Shown here piece after piece: positions 61,452-64,000 of a DNA stretch of 64,000 bases. Below the pieces are notes generated by a model. That model was not told the origin of the DNA. It made no database searches and worked only from the letters and a program-made list of their open reading frames with translations. Made by a program: the position numbers and the translations under genes. How positions within the stretch are numbered: position 1 is the first letter of the stretch; the number at the start of each line of letters is the position of its first letter. Location of the stretch: assembly GCA_013289875.1 (NCBI GenBank), contig JABCZC010000014.1, forward strand, positions 1-64,000. The letters are read 5' to 3'. Source of the stretch: Acidobacteriota bacterium. Its GTDB lineage: Bacteria; Acidobacteriota; Terriglobia; Terriglobales; Acidobacteriaceae.

Positions 61452-62261
61452 ATGATTAACGGAAAACGAATTGCGGTTGTGATGCCCGCATACAACGCCG
61501 AGAGAACTTTAGAGAAGACCGTCCGTGGGTTACCCGACGTTGTCGACATAAAGATTCTTGTCGACGATGCAAGTAAAGACAACACAGCGCTGCTTGCGGA
61601 AGAACTCGGGGTACAGACTTTCGTCCATGACGCCAACTATGGTTATGGGCGAAATCAGCAGACCTGTTACCGGGAAGCTCTCGCAGCGGGCGCCGACATT
61701 GTAGTGATGGTCCATCCCGATTACCAGTACACACCGGCTCTTGTTTCTGCAATGGCGAGCATGGTCGCCAGCGGGGTATATGACCTGGTCCTGGGTTCTC
61801 GAATTCTTGGGAGAGGAGCTCTAAAGGGTGGAATGCCTCTCTACAAATACATCTCCAACCGTTTCCTGACTGCATTTCAAAATCTGTTTCTCGGGGTGAA
61901 GCTCTCCGAATACCACACCGGATTCCGCGCGTTTTCACGAGAACTGCTCCAGACTCTCCCACTGCTCGAAAATTCTGACGACTTCGTCTTCGACAATCAG
62001 ATGATCGCTCAGTCCGTCATGTTCGGTTTCCGAATTGGCGAGATCTCTTGCCCGACCAGTTACTTTGAAGAAGCCTCTTCCATCAATTTCAGGCGTAGCG
62101 TGAAATACGGTTTGGGCGTTCTCACGACGACGGTAAGTTTTGTGGCGCACAAGATGGGGATACGCCACAGACCCATGTTCGATGCTACAGGCAGAAAAGT
62201 GACTCTGAGGTACTATTCGGGACTTTGCTTAGTCAACGCCGGTCGTCGGCGCGCTGAGTAA
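61452..62261 (+). CDS. GT2 glycosyltransferase (dolichol-phosphate-mannose-synthase-like)
   Basis: 269 residues from ATG 61452 (MINGKRIAVVMPAYNAERTL) with AGAGG five bases upstream; the frame extends to 61227 inside the previous gene but lacks sense. Motifs: VDDASKDNT, VHPDYQY (in place of DxD) and a glycine-rich SRILGRGALKGGMPLYKY. It has no strong membrane helices. It likely makes a nucleotide-sugar-derived lipid intermediate or adds a sugar in the cytoplasm. Confidence 0.88.
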   Translation: MINGKRIAVVMPAYNAERTLEKTVRGLPDVVDIKILVDDASKDNTALLAEELGVQTFVHDANYGYGRNQQTCYREALAAGADIVVMVHPDYQYTPALVSAMASMVASGVYDLVLGSRILGRGALKGGMPLYKYISNRFLTAFQNLFLGVKLSEYHTGFRAFSRELLQTLPLLENSDDFVFDNQMIAQSVMFGFRIGEISCPTSYFEEASSINFRRSVKYGLGVLTTTVSFVAHKMGIRHRPMFDATGRKVTLRYYSGLCLVNAGRRRAE

Positions 62262-62355
62262 CCGCAAGCCAGCGCATCGTTCGGGTCGTGGCCAGCCGTA
62301 TACCAACAAAGGTTTTGACATCCGGGATTTCTCCGCGAGCACCAAAGCACACGAT

Positions 62356-63945
62356 ATGAGCGTTACTACATGCGATTCGACCGCGACGCAAGCGACAACG
62401 GCACCGACTGCTGTCAGGCAATACCTGCCATTTTCGATCTTCGTTGTGTGCCTTGACTTGTATCTCTTGCCGATCATGCGGCTTGTCTTTGTCGGCTCGG
62501 ATCAGGGGACGCTCGTTGCCGGTGCTGCGCGTGTAGCCCGCGGACAGGTATTTGCACGGGATTTCTTTGAAGTGGTTGGGCCAGGCACTTTCTACTGGCT
62601 GGGAGGCTTCTTTAAGCTGTTCGGCGTCACCTATACAGCGGTATCCCTGTGTCTTTTTGTCACTTCTTTGGGAACGTTTCTGTCGATCTATTTCCTATCA
62701 AATCGCGTGTGCCGGCAACGAAAACTTTTACCCTGCATTTTGATGATTGGTCTTTACTTTGGAGCGGCGTGGCCAGGAGTAAGCCATCATACCGATAGTA
62801 ATTTCTTCGGACTGGTATCGCTTGTCTGCCTGGTCAAATGGCTGGACATGCGCAAGGCCAGCCTATTGCTCGCGACAGGCGTTCTGGCCGGCGTGACGAT
62901 GAGCATTCATTGGCCCAAGGGCTTGAGCTTGATCACTGCCATTTTGCTGTGGCTCTTGATCGAGCGTCGTCGGAGCTTCATCTCCTTTGCTGTGATCAGC
63001 CAGGTGCTGGCAGGCTTCTGCGCCGTCATCGCGGTCGTGCTTGGCTACTTCTGGAGTTGGGGTGCCCTCCGGGACTTGATCTATGCGAACTTTATCTGGC
63101 CCTCCACCCACTATGGGACGGTAAATGCGTGCCCTTATGCGCAGGGGCTGATTACAAACTATTGGAATGTATGGACGGCCGGGAAGGAAACCTTCAGCTG
63201 GTTTAATGGGTTCGCAGCAATCCTGATCATGCCATTTCTGTTGGTCGCGGCGCTTCCGGTCATTCTATTGATCGCTGGTGTTCTGCAGAAGTGGAAGACG
63301 ATGAAGCCCGAGGTTCTGCTCTACTGGCTCTGCGGATGGGCATTGTGGCTGTCGGAGTTTCATCGAAGAGACATTTACCACCTGGTCCTCGGTGCGCCAT
63401 TGCTCCTTATCCTATGCGTTTATCTTCTTGGTGAACGACGCGAAAAGGTCGCAAAAGTGGCTTTGCAGGCTCTTACTGTAAGTGCTTGCTGCCTATGCGC
63501 CTTCAATTGGATCCTGGTGGCGCTGGCAACACACAGGGTCACGACTCGCGTAGGCTCCGTGAATATGTTCGCGACAGATCCGGCAATCACGTTTCTGCAG
63601 GAACACAGCACTCCGGGCGAGGAGGTCTTCGCGTATCCATACTGTCCTATTTACTATTTTTTGTCCGATACGACGAACCCAACGCCCTATAGCATTCTGG
63701 TGTACAACTACAACACTCCATCTCAATTTCAGGATGTCGTTCGAATCCTCGAGCAGCGGCGGCCGAAATATGTCGTATGGAATACGACTTATGATCGAGA
63801 CGTTGCCAGGGTCTTCCCTGCGGCGGTGCGCATACGCCCCGACCAACTCATCGTCGAACCTTATCTGAAATCGCACTACAAGCTGATAAAGGAAGAGGAC
63901 CGCATCCGCATTATGGAGCGAATGAGTGAAGACCATGCAGACTGA
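62356..63945 (+). CDS. Polytopic GT-C-like membrane protein
   Basis: 529 residues, about ten to eleven helices. Loop FVGSDQGTLVAGAARVARGQ is followed by VFARDFFEVVGPGTFYWLGG, the conserved first extracytoplasmic loop of PMT-like GT-C proteins. The C-terminal soluble end (TFLQEHSTPGEEVFAYPYCP) is shared with many such proteins. The 3' end overlaps the next start by 11 bases. Confidence 0.8.
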   Translation: MSVTTCDSTATQATTAPTAVRQYLPFSIFVVCLDLYLLPIMRLVFVGSDQGTLVAGAARVARGQVFARDFFEVVGPGTFYWLGGFFKLFGVTYTAVSLCLFVTSLGTFLSIYFLSNRVCRQRKLLPCILMIGLYFGAAWPGVSHHTDSNFFGLVSLVCLVKWLDMRKASLLLATGVLAGVTMSIHWPKGLSLITAILLWLLIERRRSFISFAVISQVLAGFCAVIAVVLGYFWSWGALRDLIYANFIWPSTHYGTVNACPYAQGLITNYWNVWTAGKETFSWFNGFAAILIMPFLLVAALPVILLIAGVLQKWKTMKPEVLLYWLCGWALWLSEFHRRDIYHLVLGAPLLLILCVYLLGERREKVAKVALQALTVSACCLCAFNWILVALATHRVTTRVGSVNMFATDPAITFLQEHSTPGEEVFAYPYCPIYYFLSDTTNPTPYSILVYNYNTPSQFQDVVRILEQRRPKYVVWNTTYDRDVARVFPAAVRIRPDQLIVEPYLKSHYKLIKEEDRIRIMERMSEDHAD

Positions 63946-64000
63946 TCGGCAGGCCCGCCCTGAGTTCGATGCTTATGCGCCCTTGTATGCTGAGTTGCTC
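63935..64000 (+). CDS. Start of a probable SAM-dependent methyltransferase (3' partial)
   Basis: ATG 63935 gives MQTDRQARPEFDAYAPLYAE then LL before the window ends. The FDxYAxxYxELL pattern is the usual N-terminus of class I methyltransferases in sugar clusters. It overlaps the previous gene by 11 bases. Too short to be certain. Confidence 0.5.
   Translation, partial: MQTDRQARPEFDAYAPLYAELL

Noticed and set aside
1-64000. tRNA, rRNA or CRISPR loci
   Set aside because: No cloverleaf, rRNA-like stretch or regularly spaced direct repeat was seen by eye; a tRNAscan or CRISPR search would be needed to exclude them fully.

Overview
The window is about 64 kb of bacterial chromosome. It most likely comes from an acidobacterium, probably the Terriglobia/Acidobacteriaceae side. 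This is inferred from gene content: a very long duplicated ABC-type permease without an ATPase (ADOP type) plus a second broken copy, giant secreted SBBP/NHL/Ig-like proteins, a BlaI/M56 pair, a secreted caspase with DUF4384 partners, and a Tad pilus locus with a vWA-type TadG. Genus cannot be fixed from the sequence alone. No rRNA, tRNA, CRISPR array or intact mobile element was seen.

Layout. (1) 1-3047: the 3' part of a secreted Ser-Asp-Gly repeat protein and a downstream unknown protein. (2) 3.1-13.4 kb: a TetR remnant, an ADOP permease, a blaI-M56 pair in which blaI carries an in-frame TGA, an IS3-like remnant, and an RND efflux pump gene broken by two one-base frameshifts beside an intact membrane fusion protein gene. 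(3) 13.8-15.7 kb: a LytS/LytTR-type two-component pair. (4) 16.3-21.9 kb, minus strand: a tight four-gene operon (Ser/Thr kinase with a sulfatase-modifying-factor domain, two DUF4384 proteins, and an exported caspase/PEGA/TPR protein). (5) 22.2-30.2 kb, minus strand: a secreted-protein operon with a ~2000-residue SBBP/NHL/Ig-like protein. (6) 30.5-31.3 kb: a gene graveyard, with the tail of a PLP-dependent decarboxylase abutting part of an ADOP permease. (7) 31.8-35.2 kb: a methyltransferase, a small membrane protein and an Ig-like lipoprotein.

(8) 35.5-58.4 kb is a spread-out Tad (Flp) pilus locus: a protein with an internally duplicated membrane segment, TadG-like and TadE-like pseudopilins, a GT-C-like membrane protein, a sigma-54 activator, CpaA, CpaE, CpaF, TadB, TadC, a 33-residue membrane mini-protein, two DUF192 proteins (one in frame with a GT87-like transferase), a PilZ-like protein, a TonB-like protein, CpaB/RcpC, the CpaC secretin, a second GT87-like protein, a PAP2 phosphatase and two tandem Flp pilins. 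Four start regions (the 35.7 kb gene, cpaA, cpaB and flp1) each carry a -24/-12 sequence with GG and GC exactly 10 bases apart. Each also has a pair of TGTATAC-like sites 30-31 bp apart upstream; in the three Tad promoters the second site begins 80-81 bp before the -24 GG. I read this as one sigma-54 regulon driven by the activator encoded inside the locus.

(9) 58.5-64 kb: a glycosylation block of two GT2 transferases, two polytopic GT-C-like proteins and the first codons of a methyltransferase, possibly building a glycan for the pilus or the envelope.

All four frameshifts I could localise are explained by a one-base change in a run of two to four identical bases. Real decay and base-calling error both remain possible.
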